From an uncultured Eubacteriales bacterium (GTDB lineage Bacteria > Bacillota > Clostridia > Christensenellales > Aristaeellaceae), in the NCBI GenBank assembly GCA_902774025.1, contig CACYGY010000005.1, positions 1 through 64,000 of the forward strand: a DNA stretch of 64,000 nt. The letters are read 5' to 3'. Both the position numbers and the translations under genes were made by a program. Positions 23,591 through 31,749 of this stretch are shown one piece after another. The notes under the pieces are model-generated. The model worked only from the letters and a program-made list of their open reading frames with translations. It ran no database searches and was not told the DNA's origin. How positions within the stretch are numbered: the stretch's first letter is position 1; every line of letters starts with the position of its first letter.

Positions 23591-24805
23591 TCATGTCTGC
23601 ATTTCCGGAAGGGGCGGCTCCTCCACATCGCAGTCATTGAAGGCAGCCAGGCGGTGCACGGCTCTTTCCATGGAAACGGCAAGTTTCCGGGTCTGCCTGA
23701 CGCCCGTCTCCAGCCAGATATGACCGACGGTGAGCACCTTCCTTTTCCGGTCGGCCCTGGGTTCGATTCTTCCGATGAACCGGTCACCCCAGAGCACAGG
23801 GAGAACATAATAGCCATACTTTCTTTTGGCCGGAGGCGTGTAGATTTCCCAGGAATACCGGAATGACCACAGAGCCTCCACCAGTTTCCGGTCCCAGAGC
23901 ATGGGATCCAGAGGCGCGAGGAATTCCAGCCGCGCTCCCGTATCCGCCTCTCCCCTCATGACCCTTTCCAGCTCGGGCAGGTCCCTGGTCAGACCGTACA
24001 GGGAATCCCGCAGACCCTCCACCCGGACTTCCATGATCCTGCCGTCCTTTTTCATCCGCTCAAAGGATGCGTTTCGCTCCTCCGCTGTCATCCCGATGCC
24101 CAGAAAGGCATCAGACCGCCGGTTCCAGAGAAGGCCCACAGCCCCGATCCGTCTCTGAATACGCCAGTCCAGAAAGGAAGCCTCATCCCGGAAGGGAGAC
24201 GGTGCCTGCAGAAGTTCCGGTGATATGTACTTCTCCGCCAGATCATAGAACTTCCGGGAACCGCTCTTGTGATGAATCAGCAGGACACCGTCCGTGTACA
24301 GCTGTTCCAGAACGGAGCGGGACGCCAGGGAATCCCTTTGCCAGTGACCGCTCCAGTGCATGGAGGAATGCCAGAAAACGCGTCCTTCAATGGGCAGCGT
24401 ATCGCTGCTGACGGGACCGTGTTCACGGATATAGGCAAGGGCCTCCCTTTCAAGTTCCGGGATTCTCTCAAATTGCCTTCCGTGCTCAGCACTCCGCTCC
24501 CGGAAGGAGGAAAAGCACGGCCAGTCCTCCACGGGCCAGATGGACAGCTCCTTGTCCGTATAATCCACCAGGAGGCGGTCCCTGTACAGAAGCTCCTCCA
24601 GCATTTCCTTTCTGAACCGGCCTACCCTGGACTGCAGTGTGAGTTCCGCATTTCTGCCGCACACATCCACCGGGTCAAACTGAATGCACCCGGCCTGCCG
24701 GACGTACCGGCAGGCGCCTTCCTTTCCCGTCCAGCGGTATCTGCCCAGAAGACCCTGCCGGACCAGAATAAACTGTCTTGCCTCTCTCCCTGTTATGGTC
24801 AGCAT
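23591..24805 (-). CDS. YcaQ/AlkZ-like winged-helix DNA-binding protein (possible DNA glycosylase)
   Basis: 404 residues of the HTH_42 (YcaQ) family, whose characterised members unhook DNA interstrand crosslinks or excise alkylated bases. The family's QxD/QxQ catalytic motif is visible as IQFDPVDVCGR at about residues 37-47, followed by the tandem winged-helix core (DTLPIEGRVFWH, FLDWRIQRRIGAVGLL) and the C-terminal barrel with PLDPMLWDR and YYVLPVLWGDRFIGRI. It is the last gene of a three-gene operon with a P-loop kinase and a double acetyltransferase. The enzymatic role is inferred from the family. Confidence 0.83.
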   Translation of the reverse strand: MLTITGREARQFILVRQGLLGRYRWTGKEGACRYVRQAGCIQFDPVDVCGRNAELTLQSRVGRFRKEMLEELLYRDRLLVDYTDKELSIWPVEDWPCFSSFRERSAEHGRQFERIPELEREALAYIREHGPVSSDTLPIEGRVFWHSSMHWSGHWQRDSLASRSVLEQLYTDGVLLIHHKSGSRKFYDLAEKYISPELLQAPSPFRDEASFLDWRIQRRIGAVGLLWNRRSDAFLGIGMTAEERNASFERMKKDGRIMEVRVEGLRDSLYGLTRDLPELERVMRGEADTGARLEFLAPLDPMLWDRKLVEALWSFRYSWEIYTPPAKRKYGYYVLPVLWGDRFIGRIEPRADRKRKVLTVGHIWLETGVRQTRKLAVSMERAVHRLAAFNDCDVEEPPLPEMQT

Positions 24806-24823
24806 GTCTTTTCCTCTTCCGTC

Positions 24824-25375
24824 CTACAGTCTGAAAGTGTCCCGGATCAAACGGGCGGCTTCCTCCGGCGGCATCCGGGTATTGTCAATCCGGAGGTAGT
24901 TTTCAAAGGGGACCTCCCCTTCCCGGCTGACCAGGCGGTAGTTTTCGTCCTCCCGGATCAGCCTGCGGGAAGACGCCTCCGTGTCCGTCTTGGAAGGCTT
25001 GTGCCGCCTCCGGTTCTCCGTGGCGTTTCTCTCAAGCCGGACCTCCCGGGAGGCCACCAGTTCCACGCAGTAGAACTCTGTCCCGCGGCTGGCAAAGATT
25101 CCCTTCACATGCTCCACATAGTCCCAGTCTTCCCGGACATCAAAGGCCCACATGAAGGTAAAGATCATGCCGTACCGGTCAGAGGCCGCGAAACGCCGGA
25201 AAATGACGTCCCGGATCTCGGAAACCGCCTGTCCGTCGTATTCCCCGAAAACAGCCAGGACGGGCTCAATGGCCATATGATTGTGGAACAGTCTCAGACC
25301 GGTGAGCTTCATCAGTTCCTGGCCAACCGTCATTTTACCCACCGCGCCGCTGCCGGTGATGAATACAAGCTTCAT
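24824..25375 (-). CDS. P-loop ATPase/kinase-like protein
   Basis: 183 residues with Walker A FITGSGAVGKMTV at about residues 4-16 (GxxxxGKM). The rest resembles small nucleotide or shikimate-kinase-like AAA_33 proteins that phosphorylate small molecules; a lid-like basic segment (RRRHKPSKTDTEASSRR) follows. I chose the ATG at 25375 (MKLVFITG), which has GTGAGG upstream. It lies 13 bases after the GNAT fusion and 18 before the YcaQ-like gene. The phosphate acceptor is unknown. With acetyltransferase neighbours, antibiotic or metabolite modification is possible but unproven. Confidence 0.75.
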   Translation of the reverse strand: MKLVFITGSGAVGKMTVGQELMKLTGLRLFHNHMAIEPVLAVFGEYDGQAVSEIRDVIFRRFAASDRYGMIFTFMWAFDVREDWDYVEHVKGIFASRGTEFYCVELVASREVRLERNATENRRRHKPSKTDTEASSRRLIREDENYRLVSREGEVPFENYLRIDNTRMPPEEAARLIRDTFRL

Positions 25376-25388
25376 GATCATCCTCACT

Positions 25389-26348
25389 TCAGATCGTTTT
25401 CACAAAACAGGCTATCCGGTTCGCCTCGGAAAAACCCGTATGGAGATGAAACTGAATGCTGTCCCGGTTGGTCAGCTCGCAGTCACTGGCAAATTCCCCG
25501 CATCCCATGGATTTCGCCCATTCCTCGCACCGCTCCAGAAGTGCCCTTGCGAGCCCTGCGCGGCGGTATGCCTCCCCCGTCCATATGCCTTCCAGATATC
25601 CCACGGGACTGGATTCCGTCCCCTCCACGTAGTCGTGCCGGAGCTGACACTGGGCAAACCCGACAGGGTCTTCATCCATCCAGGCCAGGAAAACCACGCA
25701 TTCCCGATCCGTGAGAAGGGGACGCATTTCCTCCGCCATGTCTTCCTCTGTGTGATCACTCCACAGGGCAAGGGTCATGCGGACCACGGCCGGAAGATCC
25801 TCCGGAACCGCCCTGCGGATCCGGACACGGCTGAGCAGATCCCGTTTCCCGGAGACCTCCGGTCCCTTAAGAGATTTGACCGCGATCACCTCCTCCCCGT
25901 CCATCTCCCCGGTTTCCCGGAAGCCGAAGCTTTCATACAATGCCCTGGCCCGGTCGTTTTCCGGCTCATAGGACAGCCAGCATTTTTCAGCGGGACCGCA
26001 GGGCTGTGAAAGGATAAAGTCCAGCATGCACCTGAAAGCTTCTTTCCCGTACCCCCTGCCCTGATACCTCCGGTCCACCATGAGCCGCCAGATGTTATAG
26101 CTGTCCCTGGCCACCGCCGGCGCATCCTTCCATTCATCGTCCACACCATAGCCCACCATACAGAAGCCCACCGGCGTGTCGTCCCGGTAAATGCCGAAGG
26201 GCCAGACATGTCCGTGATACCTGAGGGCAAGATACGCCTCCATGATACTGATGTCATTGGAGGCCACGAAGTGCTCCTGTTCCGGGGCAACCTTCAGGGC
26301 CAGAATATCCCTGAGATTCTCCCCGCTGATCTCCCGCAGCCGGATCAA
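25389..26348 (-). CDS. Double GNAT acetyltransferase fusion: BltD/PaiA-like plus AAC(6')-like
   Basis: Two complete N-acetyltransferase domains in one chain of about 319 aa. The first (residues ~1-150: IRLREISGENL, LKVAPEQEHFVASN, YQGRGYGKEA) matches spermine/spermidine acetyltransferases. The second (~185-319: IRRAVPEDLPAVV, HDYVEGTESSPVGYLEG, CELTNRDS) has the hallmark sequence of aminoglycoside 6'-N-acetyltransferases. I propose a TTG start at 26348 behind AAAGGA because it begins exactly at the first domain. The frame stays open to an ATG at 26651, but that part is basic, lacks family similarity and holds a promoter-like site upstream. Polyamine and aminoglycoside activities are inferences. 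Confidence 0.8.
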   Translation of the reverse strand: MIRLREISGENLRDILALKVAPEQEHFVASNDISIMEAYLALRYHGHVWPFGIYRDDTPVGFCMVGYGVDDEWKDAPAVARDSYNIWRLMVDRRYQGRGYGKEAFRCMLDFILSQPCGPAEKCWLSYEPENDRARALYESFGFRETGEMDGEEVIAVKSLKGPEVSGKRDLLSRVRIRRAVPEDLPAVVRMTLALWSDHTEEDMAEEMRPLLTDRECVVFLAWMDEDPVGFAQCQLRHDYVEGTESSPVGYLEGIWTGEAYRRAGLARALLERCEEWAKSMGCGEFASDCELTNRDSIQFHLHTGFSEANRIACFVKTI

Positions 26349-26734
26349 CTGTCCACATCCTTTCTGTTCATGAAAGAAGTCCCATACCTGAAGCAGTGTG
26401 GTGCTTCGTAAGTCCCGATCCCAGGAAGGCCCTTTCGTCCCCTTTGCCCCGCGAAGGACTCCGTGTCTCCTGAAGCCTGTCCGCAGCAGACGCTTCTTCC
26501 CGCTCTGACGCCATCGCTTTCTTCCGCCCGGGGAACTCCGCGCATCGGTCTTCCGTATGCCCCGGTCTCCCGGAAGCGAAACCGTAAAGGCGGCTCTTTT
26601 TCCCTTTTCAGAAACCCGGCCGGAATTTGTATGCCGTGTTTTCTGTAACACCCCTGTGTATGACCATTCTGAACACTTATCCGGAATCCGTCAATACGCT
26701 CTCCATTGTTCTTCCGCCTTCCGGACCCTGTCGC
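26349..26734 (-). other. Intergenic region / long leader of the acetyltransferase operon
   Basis: If transcription starts at the promoter near 26666-26694, the mRNA has about 310 untranslated bases before the TTG start. Two overlapping frames are open here but neither resembles a protein. I found no recognisable riboswitch and no strong hairpin inside the leader. Confidence 0.45.
26666..26694 (-). promoter_or_regulatory. Candidate promoter of the acetyltransferase operon
   Basis: Minus strand: -35 TTGACG (26694-26689), exactly 17 bases, -10 CAGAAT (26671-26666). The -35 is strong and the -10 matches four of six positions. Confidence 0.5.
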
Positions 26735-26771
26735 AAAAAACCGGACTGAAGCAATGAACACTTCAGTCCGG
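26735..26771 (-). terminator. Terminator of the polysaccharide operon
   Basis: Minus strand: an 11-bp perfect stem CCGGACTGAAG / CTTCAGTCCGG (26771-26761 and 26751-26741) with a 9-base loop, followed by TTTTTT (26740-26735). It lies 56 bases after the last gene of the operon. Confidence 0.92.
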
Positions 26772-26826
26772 TCATCCGCCGGCTCCACGTCCCGGGGCCC
26801 CGCGTCTTCACCGCATCCTCCCGGGG

Positions 26827-28710
26827 TTACTGCAGAACTTCACCCAGCCCGATGAATTCATACTTGCCGTCAAAATCCGTCAGCAGCATATCCAGGGCCT
26901 CCGCCGTATAGACGGACACGTCCGACATGTGCATCACCAGAATGGCCCCGTTGCGCACATGCTGTTTCATGTTCCTGTAAAGGGTTTCCGCGCTTGTCGC
27001 GCTGTAGTCCTGGGTTGTAAAGTAACCGCTGACAGAATAGGTAAAGCCCTCGTCAAACACCACTTCCAGGGAATTCCGTCCCACGGCCATGGTGGGGGGT
27101 CGGAAAAGCAGCGTCAGGGCATTCCTGCCGTTGACCTTTACATCCCCCACGGTGTGCTGCAGTACGTCATGGCACTTTTCCAGATCACTCCTGAGGGAGG
27201 GCAGGGACTCATCCGAAAGCTGCTGATACTTGATCCCTGTGATCTCCACGGACAGCGGGATATGCATATTGGTATGACTGCCGATGGAATGGCCGGCTTC
27301 CGCGATGGCCCTGAGAAGGTTGGGATTGTATGGGACTGCCTGTGTCTTCACAAAGAAGGTGCCCCTGGCATTGTGTTTTTCAAGAACCTTCAGGAGTTTG
27401 TCAATGGTACCGTCCGTTCCCCAGTCGTCGAAGGTAAGAAATACCTGGTTCCTGTTCGTGTCCAGAAGACCCTTGCGGTCCAGCTGATAGATTTCCTGAT
27501 TGGTAAACCCGGGCAGGAATCCGATATTGTTGACCCAGCTGATGCCAATATAACGGTTTTTGATTTCCTCGAAGGTATCCTTCCCCGCCAGATGACCGGG
27601 ATGAATGGCATTGAGGAGTTCCGGCGCAATTGCAGAATCCGGAACGGGATAGACATACCGGCTTTCCTCATCCAGAAGGAGCGTGGGCAGTGTCTCCAGG
27701 GCATAGACACAGCGCCGGGACACGAGCAGATCCAGATAATCCGCGAGAATGGTCTCGCTGCGCTGGAAGAATCCCATCTGGAAATGCACGATTTCGCCCA
27801 TCTGCAGCTTGGTATCCGCCTCGCCGAACACTTCCACCAGGATCTTTTCCGGATTCGTCTCATATACGCTCTGTTCAGGCACACCCTGAATCAGCTGGCT
27901 CACCAGCACACAGCCCTCATCCGCGCAGGCCTTCATCAGGTTGTCGCTGACCGCGCCCCGGGCCAGACGGACGCAGAGACCGCCCCGGTAGCCGCAGTAT
28001 TCCGCCAGATAATTGCCCACCGAGCGCAGCACTTCCCGGATCTGATCCCGGCTTTCCCTTGCGGGTGTCCACAGAAGTCCGACGGCGTGCCCCGCGTTGA
28101 CGATTTCACGGACTTTGTTCGCATTCTCCGTGATCTCATCCTGGCTCATGAAGAAGGTAGCGTGTCCCTGATGTGCCGCCAGGACCTCCAGGACCTGATT
28201 CAGTTCCGCGTCGCTGCCTGCGCCGGAGAAGGTAAACGCAGTCCCTCTGTGGGTGGTGTAGATCCGGGTCAGCGCTTCGCTTTCCGCCGGGAGCCGCTTC
28301 TGCATGCCCTCCCCCACCCCGGCGGCGACGGCCTGTGCTGTAACCGCAGGGGCAGCCTGTGCCTGGGGATTCTCTGTCACATCCTGAACCGCTGCGCTCA
28401 GGGGTGCCGAGGTGACCGGAACAGGCGTGTTGCTGAGAATGACCGCGTCCGCGGCATACTGCACCGACGGAGGAATGGTGTTCATACTCACGGATACAGA
28501 AGCGGCATTTCCGCTCTGCCCCTGCATCTGGGCTTCCGGTGTGGCCGCCGGCCGGATTTCGGTTACTGCCGGCCGGAATGTCGTATCCGGAACATAGGAC
28601 CGCACATGGGTCTTCCGCCACTGATGCATGAAATAGACACCTGCCGCCGCGGCGCCCACCATCAGAATCAGCAGAAACAACGTGCGAAGCTGACGCTTTT
28701 TCAGACTCAT
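26827..28710 (-). CDS. Membrane-anchored polysaccharide deacetylase with two NodB-type domains
   Basis: 627 residues. A short cytoplasmic start (MSLKKRQLR) and one transmembrane helix (about 10-29) are followed by an Ala/Pro/Thr-rich stalk and two NodB-like domains. The first (about 155-330) lacks the metal triad. The second (about 420-600) is intact: TFDDWG (426-431), HSIGSHTNMH (474-483), RPPTMAVG and a final LVMHMS strand. NodB enzymes remove N- or O-acetyl groups from surface glycans. The ATG overlaps the preceding stop by 4 bases and has GGAAGGGA upstream; 15 codons of open frame before it are not used. Last gene of the operon. It probably deacetylates the polymer made by the GT2 enzyme. 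Confidence 0.9.
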   Translation of the reverse strand: MSLKKRQLRTLFLLILMVGAAAAGVYFMHQWRKTHVRSYVPDTTFRPAVTEIRPAATPEAQMQGQSGNAASVSVSMNTIPPSVQYAADAVILSNTPVPVTSAPLSAAVQDVTENPQAQAAPAVTAQAVAAGVGEGMQKRLPAESEALTRIYTTHRGTAFTFSGAGSDAELNQVLEVLAAHQGHATFFMSQDEITENANKVREIVNAGHAVGLLWTPARESRDQIREVLRSVGNYLAEYCGYRGGLCVRLARGAVSDNLMKACADEGCVLVSQLIQGVPEQSVYETNPEKILVEVFGEADTKLQMGEIVHFQMGFFQRSETILADYLDLLVSRRCVYALETLPTLLLDEESRYVYPVPDSAIAPELLNAIHPGHLAGKDTFEEIKNRYIGISWVNNIGFLPGFTNQEIYQLDRKGLLDTNRNQVFLTFDDWGTDGTIDKLLKVLEKHNARGTFFVKTQAVPYNPNLLRAIAEAGHSIGSHTNMHIPLSVEITGIKYQQLSDESLPSLRSDLEKCHDVLQHTVGDVKVNGRNALTLLFRPPTMAVGRNSLEVVFDEGFTYSVSGYFTTQDYSATSAETLYRNMKQHVRNGAILVMHMSDVSVYTAEALDMLLTDFDGKYEFIGLGEVLQ

Positions 28711-30767
28711 TTTATTGTCCCTTCCTCTCCCATGGAGGCGCTGATCAGGTACCACACCCGGTCCGTCATGGCAGGAATCGCCCCCGAGAGAATCCGACTT
28801 CCGTTCACACCCCGGACCGGCAGACGCATAACCGCTCCGGACACACCGAGGCTCGCGAGACTGCCGCTCAGTTCCTCCTCTGTTTCACCTTCCGCAGAAA
28901 TGCCCTGACAGATCCACCGGAAACCCGCCTCACCCAGTTTTTCCATGACCGTGCGGCCGATCATGTCCTCTGTGCTGCGCACCACCGGCAGAAGATGACA
29001 ACAGGCCATCAGCTTCCGGGCATCCTGGCTCAGTCTCCCGGCCAGTCTCTCCGCTTCCTCCTCAGACAGGTCTTTTCCGTCACCCGCCAGGCGCTCCTTC
29101 GTCAGCAGCGCCACGGCGTGCCCCTCCACTTCAAGGGCATGAAGCAGATTGGGATTCTCCGCTGCCTCCGCAGGCACAAAGAAGGTGGCGTACACACCTG
29201 CATTATGCAGTGCCCGGAGCCATTCCGTCACTTCCCGGTCATCTCCCCAGCCGTCCAGGGTCAGATACACACCGCTTCCGCCCACATGGCCGGTCAGATT
29301 CAGATCTTTGATTTCCTCCTCCGTAAAGCCCGTCAGCCCTGCCGGGTTCATGCCGGGCGACCCTGCAAGCCGGATGCCTGCAGGAGAGGGCATGACACGT
29401 TCCTCTGCTGGGTTTTCATTCCATCCCAGCTCCGCCATCTCCGCCAGGCTCATCTGTCTGTAATCCGTCATTCCGGCCAGGGTTTCCAGAACCTTCGCCG
29501 CCATGGTCTCGTCCCTGAGGAAATTCAGTCTCAGATGCAGGAGTTCACCCCGCCGGATGGACGTGATCTCCGAAAGGATCACAGACGCATCCGTGGCATA
29601 GATCCTGCCTTCCTCAATCAGCGTCCTGCCGGGCACCAGACAGGTATACCCCCCGGCCGCCACGGCTTCATCCAGCCCGCTGTTCTCCCTGCTCAGATGG
29701 ACCGGAAGACCGCCGAGATGGAACGCTGCGCTGATTTCCTCCTCGGTTTCCAGCATCTTCGTCAGAGCTTCCACCGCCGTGTACGCCTGAATTTCCATGG
29801 CCAGCTGATGACCCTGTTCAAGAATCATCTGGATCAGGCTCTGCCTCGTCTTCACCTCTTCCATGGTCACGCAGAAGATGGCAGGCGCCTTCAGGGCCGA
29901 AAGGACAGAACGCACCTCTGCCTCCCGGCTCAGGTCCGTAATCATCAGGGCGTAGCCCTCTGCCGTGGTTCTGACATCCCCCTGCGTTTTCTCCGTACCT
30001 GCGGGCATCTTCAGAAGATCTGCCGCCAGATCCCGCATCCGGCTGTCCTGAAGCGCAGACAGGAGCTGCAGAATGGTCTCCCCGCTCCTCCGGCTGACGT
30101 CCAGAACGCACAGACTGCCCCTGGCTGTCCCGCTGATAAGATTCCTCAGTTCTGCCTGTGTGGCGTCCCTGTTCAGCACAAGGTTTTCCCCGGGCCGTAC
30201 GATCTCCCTGCAGCCCACGGCGGCTGCCGCCTGATTCAGCCGGCTGTCATCCCCGGAGAAGATCAGGGAAAGGCTGCTCTGTCCAAGGTGCGACCGGAAC
30301 CAGATCTGCCAGGCACCCAGCTTTTCCACCCATTCCTCCGCACTGCCCGCACTGACCTTTCTCAGATCCAGTCCGGTTCTCAGACCCATGGCGGACCAGG
30401 TTCTGAGATTGTCCTTCTGGTCTTCCAGCCGGTCCGGTTCCACATACCAGCCCACGGGCAGACTCCGTCCGCTGAGATACCGGGCAACGCTCTGACAGTC
30501 TTCCGGTTCCATGTTCCCACAAAACAGCAGTTCCATTCTTGTGCCGTTGGAATCCGGGTCCGTCCGCACCGTCAGAGGGACCGCCCCGTACAGGGCGTTC
30601 AGGAAGGTCTGCTTTTCCTCGTCGGTCATGACGCTTTCCTGCCCCACCTGTACAATCTGATTCCGTGTATTCAGGTAATAAACATAGCCCGCGGACCCCA
30701 GAACCAGAACGGTCAGAATCAGGCTCAGAATGATCTGCCTGCGTTTGCGGCTGTGGCGGCGGCCCAT
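28707..30767 (-). CDS. Membrane-anchored degenerate NodB-like protein (686 aa)
   Basis: One N-terminal transmembrane helix (about 11-33) precedes an extracellular part. Residues about 498-680 resemble a NodB domain: VYLTLDGWGDDREV replaces the TFDDG motif and ATFFVPAEA follows, but the metal-binding HxxxH is gone (GHAVALLTKERL). An earlier stretch (about 160-440) looks like one or two further decayed copies of the same fold. It is therefore probably not a working deacetylase and may bind glycan or partner proteins. It starts immediately after the GH18-like gene. Confidence 0.78.
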   Translation of the reverse strand: MGRRHSRKRRQIILSLILTVLVLGSAGYVYYLNTRNQIVQVGQESVMTDEEKQTFLNALYGAVPLTVRTDPDSNGTRMELLFCGNMEPEDCQSVARYLSGRSLPVGWYVEPDRLEDQKDNLRTWSAMGLRTGLDLRKVSAGSAEEWVEKLGAWQIWFRSHLGQSSLSLIFSGDDSRLNQAAAAVGCREIVRPGENLVLNRDATQAELRNLISGTARGSLCVLDVSRRSGETILQLLSALQDSRMRDLAADLLKMPAGTEKTQGDVRTTAEGYALMITDLSREAEVRSVLSALKAPAIFCVTMEEVKTRQSLIQMILEQGHQLAMEIQAYTAVEALTKMLETEEEISAAFHLGGLPVHLSRENSGLDEAVAAGGYTCLVPGRTLIEEGRIYATDASVILSEITSIRRGELLHLRLNFLRDETMAAKVLETLAGMTDYRQMSLAEMAELGWNENPAEERVMPSPAGIRLAGSPGMNPAGLTGFTEEEIKDLNLTGHVGGSGVYLTLDGWGDDREVTEWLRALHNAGVYATFFVPAEAAENPNLLHALEVEGHAVALLTKERLAGDGKDLSEEEAERLAGRLSQDARKLMACCHLLPVVRSTEDMIGRTVMEKLGEAGFRWICQGISAEGETEEELSGSLASLGVSGAVMRLPVRGVNGSRILSGAIPAMTDRVWYLISASMGEEGTIK

Positions 30768-31742
30768 TTACTCATCTCCTGTCAGCTGAGGAATACTTCC
30801 GCCTCCCAGACGGAAAAAGTCAAAATCCGTATATCCTTCCTTTTTCAGAATATCCATCCACCCGCGCAGCGTCTCCGCGTCAGCCCACCACATGCTCCTG
30901 CCGTCCTTCAGCTGAGCCACCATGGCGCCGCTGGAGGTATCGCGGTAAGTCTTCCCGCTGCCGCTGACAGAGGCCAGTTCCGCGGCATCGTTCTCAGCGA
31001 TTTCCATCTGCGCGTTCCCGTTCTTCCAGACATATCCGCCCGTGGCCAGCGCCATGATCACCCGGCCCGGCAGGGCTCTGCTGACCTGCGCCACTTCCCT
31101 GAGGAAGGTGGCGTCTGCCTTGGGCCCGGGACCGGAATGATTGCCGTACAGGTTATAGCACATCACCACATAATCCGGTCCCTCCGGAAATTTCACGTAC
31201 AGGGGGCCATCCCACTGGATGCAGACCCTCAGCTTCAGGCCCCTGTCCTTCAGGGACTGATACAGGAGCCCCAGAAAATCCACATACTGCCCCCACAGTT
31301 TGGTATCGCTGCCCAGGTTCTCATAGTCCACCTCAATCCCGGTCACACGATACCTGTCCGCGAGACTCAGCACCGTCTGGAGATGGCGCAGCATCTGGCT
31401 CCTGGTGGACAGCTGAACTTCCAGAAAGGACTTGGATTTCTGGACAAAGCTGACCCTGTTCTCCTGCCGGATGTCGTTCACCACGGACAGGTACAGATCC
31501 CGGCCTTCCACCTGGTCGGCCCGTTTCAGCATCCGGTCGGTTTCCTCCGGTATATACAGGGAACCGTCCCAGTTAAACATTGCTTCAAACATTACCAGGC
31601 GTTCCAGATGACTGCCCATCCTTCTCGCCTCGGGGGCCCCGGTGTCGTCCCAGTAGATCTGCCATGCCCCCAGGGTTTCCGCCGCGGAAAGAGAAGGCAC
31701 AAGGAGACACAGTGCAAGAGCGCATATCCAGATTCTTCGCAT
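30768..31742 (-). CDS. Secreted GH18-like glycoside hydrolase
   Basis: 324 residues with a signal peptide (MRRIWICALALCLLVPSLSAA). The GH18 core motif is GIEVDYEN at 135-142. The consensus is DGxDxDxE; the catalytic Glu141 and the preceding Asp139 are present and the first Asp of the triplet is Glu137. The YVVMCYNLYG and WWADAETL strands also match the fold. GH18 enzymes cleave beta-1,4-linked GlcNAc-type polymers. In this operon it could trim or release the exopolysaccharide. It is the only dedicated hydrolase of the cluster. Confidence 0.85.
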   Translation of the reverse strand: MRRIWICALALCLLVPSLSAAETLGAWQIYWDDTGAPEARRMGSHLERLVMFEAMFNWDGSLYIPEETDRMLKRADQVEGRDLYLSVVNDIRQENRVSFVQKSKSFLEVQLSTRSQMLRHLQTVLSLADRYRVTGIEVDYENLGSDTKLWGQYVDFLGLLYQSLKDRGLKLRVCIQWDGPLYVKFPEGPDYVVMCYNLYGNHSGPGPKADATFLREVAQVSRALPGRVIMALATGGYVWKNGNAQMEIAENDAAELASVSGSGKTYRDTSSGAMVAQLKDGRSMWWADAETLRGWMDILKKEGYTDFDFFRLGGGSIPQLTGDE

Positions 31743-31749
31743 GATAACC

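Noticed and set aside
26345..26788. 147-codon minus-strand frame overlapping the acetyltransferase leader
   Set aside because: It runs through the polysaccharide operon terminator and the candidate promoter and shows no protein-like features.
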